Source: JABSQH01 sp965230015 (GTDB lineage Bacteria; Actinomycetota; Acidimicrobiia; Acidimicrobiales; Ilumatobacteraceae). From it: 64,000 bases of DNA. The translations under genes were made by a program, and so were the position numbers. The DNA lies in assembly GCA_965230015.1 (NCBI GenBank), contig CBDDKF010000011.1, positions 1-64,000 of the forward strand, read 5' to 3'. The notes beneath the pieces are model-generated. The model saw nothing but the letters and a program-made list of their open reading frames with translations. It made no database searches and was not told the DNA's origin. Shown piece by piece: positions 16,590 to 26,090 of this stretch (position 1 is the stretch's first letter; each line of letters begins with the position of its first letter).

Positions 16590-18845
16590 CTAACCGCTGC
16601 TCGCCGAAACCGACTCGAAGACGTCACCCAACTCGTCGATCGCCTCCGCAGCAACGTGCACCGGTGCGCGGTCGATCGGGGTGTCGACGGTGCACACCTG
16701 CGGTCCGCGACGGGCGACACCGTTGGCGACATCGATCCACTCGCCAGGCGGGATGTACACGTCATGGCGTTCGACGCCCGGATGGCAGACGGGCGCAACG
16801 AGCAACGAGTCACCGAGCTGGAACTGGAACGGAAACTGCCAAACGCGCTCGTCGTGGTGATGGTCGAGGCACAACGGGCGCATCAACGGAACGCCGGTAG
16901 CAACGGTCACGTCGAGCTGCTCAGCGAGATAGCGCAGCAGCCGATGCCGAGTCTCGGCGAAGTTGCGATAGATCCACAGCGCCCGTGGATCGTCGTGCCG
17001 CTCGGCGATGTTCCAGGGCGTCCGGTCATTCGACGGCGAGCGTCCATGATTGAACTCCGAGTGGTACTGCATGATCGGGCAGAACGTGGCCATGGCGGTC
17101 GCCCGAAGGTAGAGCTCGACGCTCGGGATCTCTCCCGAGAACCCGGCGAGATCCCATCCCCACAACGCAACACCGCTCATCGCCGCACTGAGGCCGGCGG
17201 TGATCGATGCACGAAACGCCTCCCACGTGGAGTCCTCGTCGCCAGCCCAATGGCACGGCGTCAGTCCGGCGCCCGTGAAGCCGGCTCGACTGAATGTGGT
17301 GCCAGCCGTGTCGCACTCGTCGAGCAGCTGGTGGTAGGCAGCCGCGTATCGGTTGGGGTAGAGGTTGTTCGACGTTCGACCGGAGGTGCCGTCGGCGTAG
17401 CGGAGATCGTCTCCCCATGCGTGCTCACCGCCGTCGGTCTTGAATCCGTCGACACCCACCTCCTCGACGAGGTATCGGCGCTTGGCCAGCCACCAGTCGG
17501 CGGCCTCCTGATTGGTCCAATCGGGTAGCAGCGCTTCGGGGAACCACCATCCTCGGTTGCGATACGGGGCGCCGTCGGCCTCGCGAACGCAGTAGCCGCG
17601 ATCGATCATCGTCCTCAGGTCGGCGTCGACTTGAGGGTGCGCCGGCCGGTCGGTCGGTACGAGCGGAATCTGCCACAACAGCACCTTCACTCCGAGGCGG
17701 TGGAGCTCGTCCACCATCCCTTTCGGGTCGGGCCAGCGGCCATCGGAGGGGAAGTGGTAGTCGGCAAGTGAGAGCGGGGCACCATCCGGCTGGACCTCGT
17801 AGGCGGCGTCGTTGAACGCAACGAACGTCGCCTCATCGCTCCAGGCCTCGATCACGATCACGCCGACCGGTACGCCCTCGTCGATCGAGCGGTGCACCTC
17901 GGCGAGGACGCGCGCTTGGGAGTTCCACTCGTTGCCCGACATCCAGGGCGTGAGCACCCAGTCGGGTGGACGCCGAAGACCCCCCGTATCGGCGACGTGT
18001 GCAGCGAGGATTTCCCGCGGTGTTCCGTGGTAGCACCGCACGTGCAACGTCGGCTCGTCATCACCCAACAACGCCGTCACGGCGACGACGTCTCGATTGC
18101 CGTCGCCGATGTCGAAGTAGGTGCGCGCTGACGTGTCGAGGTGCACTCCCCAACAGTCGGCACCGATCACCATCAGAAACGGCGACGGCAAGTAGGTGCG
18201 GGCGCCTTGCTGCTTGTATTGCTCGAACACCGTCGCGTCGATCGACAGGCCGCGGTGGTCCAGCGAGTGAAATCGTTCACCGAGGCCGACGACTCGGGCG
18301 CGTTCGTCGAGTGGCAGCTCGAAACGGACGGCGACCGGTACCCCCTCGGCCATCAGCCACTGCACGTCAGTGAGCTCAACACCGGGAGGAAGATCCCCTG
18401 TGCGCTGCAGTGTTCCACCCCGGTCGCTCCATGTAGCGACCGCCGTAGCGAACCACGCGGTCGACTCGGCGCCGGCGACAAAGCGGTACTCCAGCCGTCC
18501 GACCGGGAGGCCATCGATGGTGACCCGATGAATCCGACGATCGCCGATGTCGGGTCGAGCTCCGCTGGCCTCAGCGAGGTGTCCGCCACCACCATCGACC
18601 TCATCGTCGACACGATGGGCATACGCCTCGTCGAACGATACCGATTGCAGGGTGTGGCGCTCCTCGCCGCGCGCCGAACGAACCTCGACATCGACGCGCT
18701 CAGTATCCCGCGAGGTCGTCACTCGTAGCTCGAGCGGCTCGCCATCGACCGGCTGCTGCGGATGGCGTTGATCCGGATCGATCCGATACGGATGGCCACT
18801 GCCAAGTGGAGCGTGGACAATCGAGGCAACGGTGGGGGCGGTCAT
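16590..18845 (-). CDS. GH31 alpha-glucosidase or alpha-xylosidase
   Basis: The 751-aa protein has an N-terminal galactose-mutarotase-like domain and a GH31 barrel. The nucleophile region is DGFKTDGGE (Asp at about 471) and the acid/base region is WAGDEDSTWEAF (Asp at about 536), with C-terminal beta domains after LLVAPV. No signal peptide is present, so it acts in the cytoplasm on imported oligosaccharides. The start at 18845 was chosen because its ATG overlaps the GH15 stop (ATGA). GH31 includes alpha-glucosidases and alpha-xylosidases; context favours alpha-glucosides. Confidence 0.88.
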   Translation of the reverse strand: MTAPTVASIVHAPLGSGHPYRIDPDQRHPQQPVDGEPLELRVTTSRDTERVDVEVRSARGEERHTLQSVSFDEAYAHRVDDEVDGGGGHLAEASGARPDIGDRRIHRVTIDGLPVGRLEYRFVAGAESTAWFATAVATWSDRGGTLQRTGDLPPGVELTDVQWLMAEGVPVAVRFELPLDERARVVGLGERFHSLDHRGLSIDATVFEQYKQQGARTYLPSPFLMVIGADCWGVHLDTSARTYFDIGDGNRDVVAVTALLGDDEPTLHVRCYHGTPREILAAHVADTGGLRRPPDWVLTPWMSGNEWNSQARVLAEVHRSIDEGVPVGVIVIEAWSDEATFVAFNDAAYEVQPDGAPLSLADYHFPSDGRWPDPKGMVDELHRLGVKVLLWQIPLVPTDRPAHPQVDADLRTMIDRGYCVREADGAPYRNRGWWFPEALLPDWTNQEAADWWLAKRRYLVEEVGVDGFKTDGGEHAWGDDLRYADGTSGRTSNNLYPNRYAAAYHQLLDECDTAGTTFSRAGFTGAGLTPCHWAGDEDSTWEAFRASITAGLSAAMSGVALWGWDLAGFSGEIPSVELYLRATAMATFCPIMQYHSEFNHGRSPSNDRTPWNIAERHDDPRALWIYRNFAETRHRLLRYLAEQLDVTVATGVPLMRPLCLDHHHDERVWQFPFQFQLGDSLLVAPVCHPGVERHDVYIPPGEWIDVANGVARRGPQVCTVDTPIDRAPVHVAAEAIDELGDVFESVSASSG

Positions 18846-19939
18846 GTGAGTTGCCCCAATTCGTCGGCCAGTGTGAGGTACATCGCGTGCGACCACAGCA
18901 GCGGGTTGGCGATTGGACCCCATCGCTCGACCCATGGTTGCACGTAGTCCGCATCGAGCGGATCGGTCGCCACTTGTTCAGGAAGCAGCCCGTCGTCGTC
19001 CGCTTGTGCAGCCATCCAGGCGAGGCGTTCTGCGGCGATCTCGTCGAGCCCGACCCGGGCTTCGTAGGCCCCGACGAAGCCTGCCAGGACCACCCATCGA
19101 CCGCCGCCGAAGTAGGTGTCGCCGAGATAGCGGTACACGCCGTCGGGCGCGAGATCATCACGAACCCGTTGATAGGTGGCACGGCCGATGGACGACGTCG
19201 ATTCGATCGTGGCGAAGGGAACCATCGCCGCAATCAACGAGGCGTCGACCCGATCGCCGTACCCGATCGTCTTGATCAGGTGGCCGTCGATCACACCGCT
19301 ATCGAGAATCTTCTGCCGCACGGACTGGGCCGTCCTCGAGAGAGCGGTCTTCTCGAGGAGCTCCCCGGCGGTACGCAAGCCGGCCTCTATCGCCGCCAGC
19401 GTCGACACATGGACACCGCCGACGTCTTCCTCCCACCAGTCGTAGCAAGGCTCACCCCAGAACGCTCCGACGTAGCGGGCCGAGACGCCGACCGCCGCCA
19501 GCACCTCGGCGGCCGGTTGGATCTGATGTCGTTGCAGGTGCGCTCCCAGCGCGTGGATCCATGTGCCGTATCCATCCAGTTGGTAGTCCCACCAATCTTC
19601 GCCGCTGTCGTCGCCGTCGACGGTGAAGCGTGTCGGCAGGTGCTCGTCGCGGCCGATCGGGCCGCCGTGCGTCGCTCGCTCGACGAGATCGTCGACGCGA
19701 CCGGCGCGGTCGTTCAACACCGACGCACACCATCCGAAGAAGTGGTCGGCGCTGTCCACGCGACCGGCTCGACTCATCGCGTCGGCGATGAATGCACCGT
19801 CTCGGAGCCAGCTGTAGCGATACACCGGGAATGTCGGTGATGCCACGAAGGCGCCGCTCGCATGTTGGTGATCGGCGATCACCTCGACGCTGCGCGCCGC
19901 CAGGGCGCGCAGCGTCGAGGAGGCGGGAGGACTCGCCAC
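18842..19939 (-). CDS. GH15-like glucoamylase or glucodextranase
   Basis: The 365-aa protein is an (alpha/alpha)6 barrel type. It has YSWLRDGAF near the N-terminus, catalytic-acid region YDWWEEDVGGVH (Glu170/171) and base region LLPEQV (Glu at about 321). There is no signal peptide, so it is cytoplasmic. It is shorter than full bacterial GH15 enzymes because the N-terminal beta domain is absent. It likely releases glucose from imported alpha-glucans alongside GH31. Its start lies 3 nt from the solute-binding-protein stop. Confidence 0.82.
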   Translation of the reverse strand: MASPPASSTLRALAARSVEVIADHQHASGAFVASPTFPVYRYSWLRDGAFIADAMSRAGRVDSADHFFGWCASVLNDRAGRVDDLVERATHGGPIGRDEHLPTRFTVDGDDSGEDWWDYQLDGYGTWIHALGAHLQRHQIQPAAEVLAAVGVSARYVGAFWGEPCYDWWEEDVGGVHVSTLAAIEAGLRTAGELLEKTALSRTAQSVRQKILDSGVIDGHLIKTIGYGDRVDASLIAAMVPFATIESTSSIGRATYQRVRDDLAPDGVYRYLGDTYFGGGRWVVLAGFVGAYEARVGLDEIAAERLAWMAAQADDDGLLPEQVATDPLDADYVQPWVERWGPIANPLLWSHAMYLTLADELGQLT

Positions 19940-19942
19940 GGG

Positions 19943-21271
19943 TCAGCTGGCGAGCTCGTCGACCTCGGCCGCCGCGTCGTCGAGGGTCTCTTGGATGTCA
20001 GCCCCGTCGAGCACGATCCGCTCGAGCGCTTGACCGACGACCTCCTGCATCTCGGCTTGTCGCTCGATCACAGGTGGCAGCACGATGGCATCGAGCGCGT
20101 CGAACACGGCCTGCCGGTTGTCGGGGGGCGTGATCTCGAGATAGCTCGCAAAGGCTGCCTCGTCGTCGACGGCGGGCAGTTCCCAACTCGACTGAATGCG
20201 CGTGTCGACTGTGGTCGGCGACGCCGTCAAGAACTCGATCCACTTGGCCGCGGCCTCCGGATGATCGGTGTCCGCCGACGCCACTGCGCCGTTCATGAAG
20301 ACGGCGTTGGCTTTCTGCACATCACCCGGTTCGACAACGATGTCGTAGTCGACGCCCGACTCGTTGAGGCCGTTGAACTGCCAGATGCCGTTGTGCCACA
20401 TCGCGAGATTGCCGCTCTGGAACAGATTGGTGTCGAAGTCGGGCGTCCCCCCGATCTCGGCCAGCGTGGGCATCACCGTTCCCGGCTTCGAGGTCAGCCA
20501 CTCGGCGGCACGCACACCGGCGTCGGAGTTGAACACCGCGTTGCCATCGGCATCGAAGAACTCGCCACCGGCCTGACCGAGCGCCTTGTAGAACTCGAAG
20601 AAGCTCACCGGCTGCAGGGTGCCCCACACTCCAGCATCGGCGTCGGTGAGTGCTTCGGCCGCTGCCAGCTCGTCTTCCCATGTCCAGTCGGCGGTGGGGT
20701 AGTCGAGCCCAGCCTCGTCGAACAGGGTCTTGTTGTAGATCAGCACTACGTCGGAGAAGGTCGCCGGTAGGCCGTACTGGGTGCCGCCGTCGGTGAACCC
20801 TTCGAGCGCCAGGGGGTAGTACCGGCTCGCATCGATATCGAACGCGCCGAGGTCGAGGAGCGCCCCGCTCCGGGCGTAGGTGACGAAGTTCTCGTAGTTG
20901 AGTTCAAATGTGTCTGGCGGCGTTCCGCCAGCTACCTGCGTTTGCAGGCTGGTGAAGTAGTCGTCGAACGACGCGGTCTGCGTCTCGACGGTGATGTTCG
21001 GGTTCTCGGCCTCGAACGCGGCGATGATCGCGTCGAGATCCTCGAGGTGATCGGGTGCGGCCGAGAACGTGAAGTAGCTGATGGTGGCCTCTTCGTCGCT
21101 CCCACCGCCACCGCCGCTTCCGCCGGTGGTGGCCGTCGCCCCGTCGGCGGCGGTGGTTGCCGTGGTCGAGTCGCCGCCGTCATCATCGTCGCCGCACGCT
21201 GCGGCGACGAGGGCGAAGGCCGTCAGCGCTGCGACGGCCACGCGTCCCGGGGTTGTCAGTTTCCGGTTCAT
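19943..21271 (-). CDS. Sugar ABC transporter solute-binding lipoprotein
   Basis: The 442-aa protein has a signal MNRKLTTPGRVAVAALTAF... and lipobox VAAAC, followed by an Asp/Gly/Thr linker. The body is a family-1 extracellular sugar-binding protein (ISYFTFSAAPDHLEDLDAI, LPATFSDVVLIYNKTLFDEAGL, MWHNGIWQF). It should capture an oligosaccharide outside the membrane and deliver it to the two permeases encoded upstream. The ATG at 21271 gives a standard signal; an ATG at 21298 would add nine residues. Confidence 0.9.
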   Translation of the reverse strand: MNRKLTTPGRVAVAALTAFALVAAACGDDDDGGDSTTATTAADGATATTGGSGGGGGSDEEATISYFTFSAAPDHLEDLDAIIAAFEAENPNITVETQTASFDDYFTSLQTQVAGGTPPDTFELNYENFVTYARSGALLDLGAFDIDASRYYPLALEGFTDGGTQYGLPATFSDVVLIYNKTLFDEAGLDYPTADWTWEDELAAAEALTDADAGVWGTLQPVSFFEFYKALGQAGGEFFDADGNAVFNSDAGVRAAEWLTSKPGTVMPTLAEIGGTPDFDTNLFQSGNLAMWHNGIWQFNGLNESGVDYDIVVEPGDVQKANAVFMNGAVASADTDHPEAAAKWIEFLTASPTTVDTRIQSSWELPAVDDEAAFASYLEITPPDNRQAVFDALDAIVLPPVIERQAEMQEVVGQALERIVLDGADIQETLDDAAAEVDELAS

Positions 21272-21320
21272 TGCTGCCTGCTTTCTGGTCGTGCCCACGT
21301 TCGTGGGCGTGGATGACGCG

Positions 21321-22247
21321 TCACTTCATCCCCGTGTACGCGACGCTTCTGATCACCCATCGCTGGGTGAAGAGGTAGAAGAGAACGATCGGAACGATCG
21401 AGATCACCGAGCCGGCCATCACCACGTTCCAGTCGGTGGAGAATCGGCCGTTGAGCCGTGACAGGCCGACTGGCAAGGTCACGTGGCGGTCCGACGCTTG
21501 CGTGATCACCAACGGCCAGAGGAACGAGTTCCAGGTCGCCATGAAGGCGAACACCGCAAACGTGGCCAGCGCCGGCTTGACGAGCGGCAGGAGCACTCTG
21601 CCGAACACCTGGAAGTGACTGGCGCCGTCGATGAACGCCGCCTCGTCGAGCTCACGCGGCAATCCGAGAAACGCCTGACGCATCAAGAAGGTGCCAAAGC
21701 TCGAGACGATGGTCGGCAGCAAGAGGCCGGCGTACGAGTCGACGAGCCCGAGATAGCGCATCTCGATGAACAGCGGCACGATCACCACTTGCAGCGGAAT
21801 CATCATCGTTGCGAGGTACAGCCCAAAGAGGAGCGTGCGGCCCCGGAACTCGATTCGGGCGAACGCGTACGCCGCCGTGGTCGCCGTGACCAGTTGCAGA
21901 GCGGTCGATGCGATGGCGATGCCAAGGCTGTTCAGGGTGAAGCGCCAGAAGTTGAACGCTTCGGTCACCCGTGTGTAGTTCTCGAAGGTCACCGGATCCG
22001 GCACGAGCGACGGCGGAATCGAGCGAATGTCGGCGTCGGTCTTGAGCGAGGCGAGCACCATCCAGATGAAGGGCCCGATCATCAGCACGGCGCAGGCAAC
22101 GAGCACGCCGTAGCGCATCGCTGTGCGGGCGCGACGTCGAGCGGACGGCGACCGATCGACGCGCGGCGCGCCGGTGGCGGCATCGTTGCGGTCGACGTCG
22201 GCGGTGGTGGCGACGTCGATCTGACGCTCGACCGCGAGATCAGCCAT
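21321..22247 (-). CDS. Sugar ABC transporter permease, MalG type
   Basis: The 308-aa protein has about six membrane segments and the cytoplasmic EAA loop EAAFIDGASHFQVFGRVLLP that contacts the ATPase. An unusually long cytoplasmic N-terminus of about 45 residues precedes the first segment. It overlaps the MalF-type gene by 8 nt. No ATPase gene lies in the cluster, so a shared multi-sugar ATPase elsewhere is expected. Confidence 0.9.
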   Translation of the reverse strand: MADLAVERQIDVATTADVDRNDAATGAPRVDRSPSARRRARTAMRYGVLVACAVLMIGPFIWMVLASLKTDADIRSIPPSLVPDPVTFENYTRVTEAFNFWRFTLNSLGIAIASTALQLVTATTAAYAFARIEFRGRTLLFGLYLATMMIPLQVVIVPLFIEMRYLGLVDSYAGLLLPTIVSSFGTFLMRQAFLGLPRELDEAAFIDGASHFQVFGRVLLPLVKPALATFAVFAFMATWNSFLWPLVITQASDRHVTLPVGLSRLNGRFSTDWNVVMAGSVISIVPIVLFYLFTQRWVIRSVAYTGMK

Positions 22248-23121
22248 AGAACACCCACCGCCGTTGGATGCGCAGTTGAATCGCCGTGACGATCAGGATG
22301 ATCACGAACAGCACCACCGACATGGCCGACGCGTATCCAGCTCGGCCGAACTGGAACGTGTTCTTGACGATCTGTTCGACGACCACGGTCGACGAGCCGG
22401 CTGGCCCGCCTTCGGTCATCACCCACACCTGGTCGAACACTTGGAAGCCGTTGATCAGACTGATGACGACGACGAAGAAGATCGATGGGGTGAGCATCGG
22501 GATCGTCACCGACCACAACTTCCGCCACGCGCCGGCGCCGTCGAGGGCCGCCGCCTCATACAGCGTGCGATCGATTGACTGCAGGCCGGCGAGGAGGATG
22601 ACCATCACGAAACCGAGGTCCTTCCACGCCGACGCCAAAATCACCGATGGCATGGCCCACTCACGGGATGTCCACCATCCCGGCCCGTCGATACCGACGA
22701 GTCCGAGCAGCCAATTGACGAGTCCGTCGGTGGGATTGAGCAACCACTTCCACAGCAGCGCGACAACGACCCAGCTGGTCACGACCGGCAGGAAGTAGAG
22801 CCCGCGGAAGATCGACGCCCCCTTGAGGCGCTGGTTCACGAGGAGCGCCAGGCCCAGGCCGCCTGCGAGCACCAGCGGCAGGTAGCCGACGAGGTAGTAG
22901 ATCGTGTTGCGCAAGGCGCGGTGGAAGTCCTCATCGCCCCACAACTCGCGGTAGTTGTCGATGCCGATGAACTCGGCATCGCGAATGAGGTTCCACTCCT
23001 GAAACGACACCCAGACCGTGCCAATCATCGGGCCGATCGAGAACGCCAAGAGCACCACGAGGCTCGGGCCGACGAATGCGCCGACCGTCGCGGCTTTGCG
23101 CCACCCAGTCTGACCTACCAA
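22240..23121 (-). CDS. Sugar ABC transporter permease, MalF type
   Basis: The 293-aa protein has six predicted membrane segments and the EAA loop YEAAALDGAGAWRKLWSVTI. The start is a TTG at 23121, supported by the strong purine-rich site AGGGGGAAGG directly upstream. It is the first gene of the alpha-glucan operon (malF-type, malG-type, binding protein, GH15, GH31, ROK). Confidence 0.9.
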   Translation of the reverse strand: MVGQTGWRKAATVGAFVGPSLVVLLAFSIGPMIGTVWVSFQEWNLIRDAEFIGIDNYRELWGDEDFHRALRNTIYYLVGYLPLVLAGGLGLALLVNQRLKGASIFRGLYFLPVVTSWVVVALLWKWLLNPTDGLVNWLLGLVGIDGPGWWTSREWAMPSVILASAWKDLGFVMVILLAGLQSIDRTLYEAAALDGAGAWRKLWSVTIPMLTPSIFFVVVISLINGFQVFDQVWVMTEGGPAGSSTVVVEQIVKNTFQFGRAGYASAMSVVLFVIILIVTAIQLRIQRRWVFYG

Positions 23122-23132
23122 CCTTCCCCCTT

Positions 23133-23157
23133 ACTTCACTCAATAAATTAACTAAGT
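23133..23157 (-). promoter_or_regulatory. A/T-rich promoter and operator of the alpha-glucan operon
   Basis: This is a 25-bp A/T-rich island in G+C-rich DNA just upstream of the first permease gene. It is an imperfect palindrome framed by ACTT and AAGT on the plus strand and contains TTAGTTAAT on the minus strand. ROK regulators bind such A/T-rich palindromes. The same TTAGTT half-site appears before the ROK gene. Confidence 0.45.
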
Positions 23158-23218
23158 CCTGGGCGAGCGTCAAGAGTCGGAAGGCCCTGGCGGCTCACCT
23201 CGCTGGTCAGCGAGTCAG

Positions 23219-23267
23219 CTTCTCGGCGTCGACGGCCGCTGAAGACGCCGCCCACGGCCCCGAGAAG
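23219..23267. repeat. 49-bp dispersed palindromic repeat, copy C
   Basis: The outer arms are CTTCTCGGCG and CCCCGAGAAG, around a centre CGCTG-AAG-ACGCC. It sits upstream of the alpha-glucan operon and before the decayed sigma fragment. The inner stem is weaker than in copies A and B. Confidence 0.82.
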
Positions 23268-23342
23268 AGGATTCCACCTCGGGGCCGCCCACTGATCTGA
23301 GTTGGCGGCAACCGGCAACGTGGGTGGTTCACGTATGCGGAT

Positions 23343-23600
23343 GTGCACGTGGCGGCGGATCGAGACTTCGACACGCTCTTCCACGACGTGTATCCCCGGC
23401 TTGTCTCCATTTGGCGTTCTGAAGTGCGGCGAAGTCGACACCGTGCGCGATCTCGCCACGAATCGATGGGGCGCGCGCACGCTTAGTGGGCCGAGCTCTC
23501 GGGCTACGAATCGCCCGCTGCATGGTGCCGCACCGCGATGGTGAAGCTGCTGATCGACCACCATCGGAGCACCACGTCGGAACGACGGGCGTGCTCGTCG
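23343..23600 (+). pseudogene. Decayed ECF sigma factor fragment
   Basis: Plus-strand translation gives FDTLFHDVYPRLVSIWR, a typical ECF region 2.1, and in the same frame further on SGYESPAAWCRTAMVKLLIDHHRS, matching region 2.3-2.4. An in-frame TAG at 23484-23486 separates them. The intervening sequence reads more sigma-like in the +1 frame (VDTVRDLATNRWGAR), implying compensating indels. No region 4 follows before the convergent gene ends at 23654. It is a non-functional remnant, the only plus-strand member between 23 and 30 kb. The rest of the 23122-23653 gap holds the operator and repeat C only. Confidence 0.6.
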
Positions 23601-23653
23601 CGGTCTGCTGTCGCGCCTGGGCACGGATCACTGCCGCGACGCCGACATCGTCG

Positions 23654-25399
23654 CTACAAGGGGGCTCCTTCGACGAAGGCATCGGCGTCGCCGCCGACAT
23701 AGGCCGCGAGATCGAGGTCGATCGTTCCGAATGGTGTCCGTGCGACGAGCGATGTGGGCGGGTTGTTGGCCGAGAAGGCAAATGCGGCGAAGAACGGACC
23801 ACCCGCTCCGACCGCGTCGGCGGTGACCACCTGTCCGTCGGCCAGCTCGGCTTGTATCGACTCGAATTCGTCCGTCGAGCCGACCACCACTGACGGCGTC
23901 GGTGCCCCGCCGTATCCCCAGATCTCAGGGGGCATGAAGCCGCCGAAGGTCACGTGGCATGACTGCATCGTGCCGAGGCTTTCGATGCAGATGCCGGTGC
24001 CGGTCGGAGTCACAAGGGTGCGCACCTTGAGTTGCCAGGGCTGGTCGGAGAAGACCTCGATGCGCTCGTCGACCGCAACAACAACTTCGGGCGCCGTAAG
24101 GGTTTGATCGATCAGCTGCTGGGAGTCCTCGACGCTGATCTCCGGGTGCACGACGGGAACCTCGAGATACCACCGGCGCTCGGGCGTGTCGATGGTGAAG
24201 TCGAGACCGTGCGCCGGTCGCTCGACGAAGCACGAGTACAACGACACCGCTCCCACGTGCAGCACCTCGAAGTCCTGACAGTCCTCGTCGTCGACGGAGA
24301 GTTCGACGGAGCGATCGACCAGCAACGTCACGGTGGTGCCGCCCTCGGCTGCGTAAACCGAGTGGAGCAACCCCAGTCCAAGATTCAGCTCCACGCACGA
24401 TGCAGCAACCTCAGCGTTGGGCCGATCGTGGTTGACGCAGAGCGATCGTGCTGATTCTCCCGCTGCGTCAGCAACCGACAGATAGAGCGTGGATCCGTCG
24501 CTGAGCGTCGTCGCTGCTGCGTCGGTGCCCTGTGCACCGCTCGCCGGGATCCCGTCCGCCGCAAGGGATGGCAACCGTTGTGCTGCCTCTGCGATCGACA
24601 GCGGGCCGCGGCCGAAGAAGCGCGTGAGCTGCCCGTCGCCATCGAAGATGGGCTGCAACGTGTAGCCACCGTCGGTGGGCAACTCGAAGTCGAGACCCTC
24701 CAGCAGCATCGGGTCGTTGTACGCCCAGCCGATCACAACACACCGACCGTCGACGGTGGTGCCGGCGACCGGTGCAACCGCTGGCCGAATGCTGGGGTCG
24801 TCGAGCACGGACGGGTCGAACTCGACGCCGTCGTCGCAGCTGTCGCCCACGTCGAGTTGATGGAAGTTGCGAGCCTCCTCGACCGCAGCGGCGAAGCCGG
24901 CAGGTGCCGATCCTGGCTGATCGGTGGCGAAGTGGGTTTGTTCCCGTTCGTCGAGCTCTATCCCGGCGAGCGGGTTGACCACTGCTTCGCCCGCAGGGGA
25001 CAGCGTCGTCGCAGGGCTGATGGTCGACGGCGCCGGGACCGTCACCGTCTCGCCGATCTGGTCGGGATCGTTGAGCACAGGTTGCACCGGTTCGCCTGGT
25101 GTGCTCCGCTGCGCGACCACGAGCCCGGCGACGAGCAACAACACCGCAGCGGCGGCGACGCCGACCACAACGAGGCGCGACCGAGATCGCACGGGTGGTC
25201 TCGACCGAGCGTCGGTGATCGACACCATCGGTGCCTTCTTGTCCGCAGTGCGGGTCGCGGCGGTGCCGTTAGTGCTGGCCGCGATGTGTTCGATGAGCCG
25301 TTCGCGTTGCGCCCGCTCCCACGAGATCGAGCGCGGCGCTGGTGGAAGCAGGTCGCGGGCCAGCGCATCGAGTGCGTCATCGGTGATGTGGTCACCCAT
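23654..25399 (-). CDS. One-pass membrane partner of ECF sigma factor
   Basis: The 581-aa protein has a cytoplasmic N-terminus of about 75 aa, a membrane segment at 76-97 (LVVVGVAAAAVLLLV), a Thr/Pro linker and a Cys-containing exterior domain with no recognised fold. The ATG at 25399 overlaps the sigma gene by 8 nt. No zinc-anti-sigma motif is present. By position it is the probable regulator or sensor of the sigma factor at 25392-26006. Exterior Cys residues (for example SCDDGVEF and EDCQDFEVL) may form disulfides. Confidence 0.72.
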   Translation of the reverse strand: MGDHITDDALDALARDLLPPAPRSISWERAQRERLIEHIAASTNGTAATRTADKKAPMVSITDARSRPPVRSRSRLVVVGVAAAAVLLLVAGLVVAQRSTPGEPVQPVLNDPDQIGETVTVPAPSTISPATTLSPAGEAVVNPLAGIELDEREQTHFATDQPGSAPAGFAAAVEEARNFHQLDVGDSCDDGVEFDPSVLDDPSIRPAVAPVAGTTVDGRCVVIGWAYNDPMLLEGLDFELPTDGGYTLQPIFDGDGQLTRFFGRGPLSIAEAAQRLPSLAADGIPASGAQGTDAAATTLSDGSTLYLSVADAAGESARSLCVNHDRPNAEVAASCVELNLGLGLLHSVYAAEGGTTVTLLVDRSVELSVDDEDCQDFEVLHVGAVSLYSCFVERPAHGLDFTIDTPERRWYLEVPVVHPEISVEDSQQLIDQTLTAPEVVVAVDERIEVFSDQPWQLKVRTLVTPTGTGICIESLGTMQSCHVTFGGFMPPEIWGYGGAPTPSVVVGSTDEFESIQAELADGQVVTADAVGAGGPFFAAFAFSANNPPTSLVARTPFGTIDLDLAAYVGGDADAFVEGAPL

Positions 25400-26006
25400 C
25401 GGTTCGCACCTCCGTCGATGTCGGTTGATGGTTGTCGAGGTGTGCGCGCAACCGCTGCCGAGCGCGCCGCAGACGCGTTCGTGCGGCCTCAGGGGTGATC
25501 CCCAGCGCTTCCGCCGCCTCATGGGAGCTGAGTTGGTCCCACGCCACGAGCAGGAACACCTCGCGCTCGGACTCGGACAGCTCGACGATCGCAGTCCGCA
25601 GCGCCGCAACGTCTGCCTGAGCGTCGAGCCGCTCGTCCGGGCTGGTATCGGCTTCGGCGTCAGCGGTGTCGCGACGCTGGGCTCGCTCCAAGGCGGCAAC
25701 GCCGCGACCCTGCGAGCGCAAGTTGTGACGTACGAGGTTGACGGCGATCCCGATCAGCCACGGCAACGCCGACGAGTGCCCTGCGTCGAAACGTGCACGC
25801 GACTCGAAGGCCACCGCGAACGTCTCAGCGGCGATGTCGTCGGCGCCCGTCGCACCGACGCGCGACACTGCGAATCGGCGCACTCGATCGATGTGGCGGT
25901 CGAAGATCGCGGCAAACCGAAACGGCTCCGACAACGAAGCCGAGATCACCTCTGCGTCCGTTGCCTCCACACTGGGTATTGCCCGCAGCACCACCGAACG
26001 TGACAT
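25392..26006 (-). CDS. ECF-type RNA polymerase sigma factor
   Basis: The protein is about 204 aa. Region 2 carries FRFAAIFDRHIDRVRRFAVS and the core-binding segment ADDIAAETFAVAFE, then LPWLIGIAVNLVRH. Region 4 carries VELSESEREVFLLVAWDQLS and a helix-turn-helix EAAEALGITPEAARTRLRRAR. It is less similar to the other sigma factors in the window than they are to each other. The ATG at 26006 was chosen over one at 26030. It is coupled to its partner by an 8-nt overlap. Confidence 0.88.
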   Translation of the reverse strand: MSRSVVLRAIPSVEATDAEVISASLSEPFRFAAIFDRHIDRVRRFAVSRVGATGADDIAAETFAVAFESRARFDAGHSSALPWLIGIAVNLVRHNLRSQGRGVAALERAQRRDTADAEADTSPDERLDAQADVAALRTAIVELSESEREVFLLVAWDQLSSHEAAEALGITPEAARTRLRRARQRLRAHLDNHQPTSTEVRTDG

Positions 26007-26090
26007 CGACGCCTCAGCTCGGCAGCCCAACGCTCCACGTCATCGCTCCGTCGTACCAGTTCGTCGCGCTCCGCGGACGATGCGCCGGGC

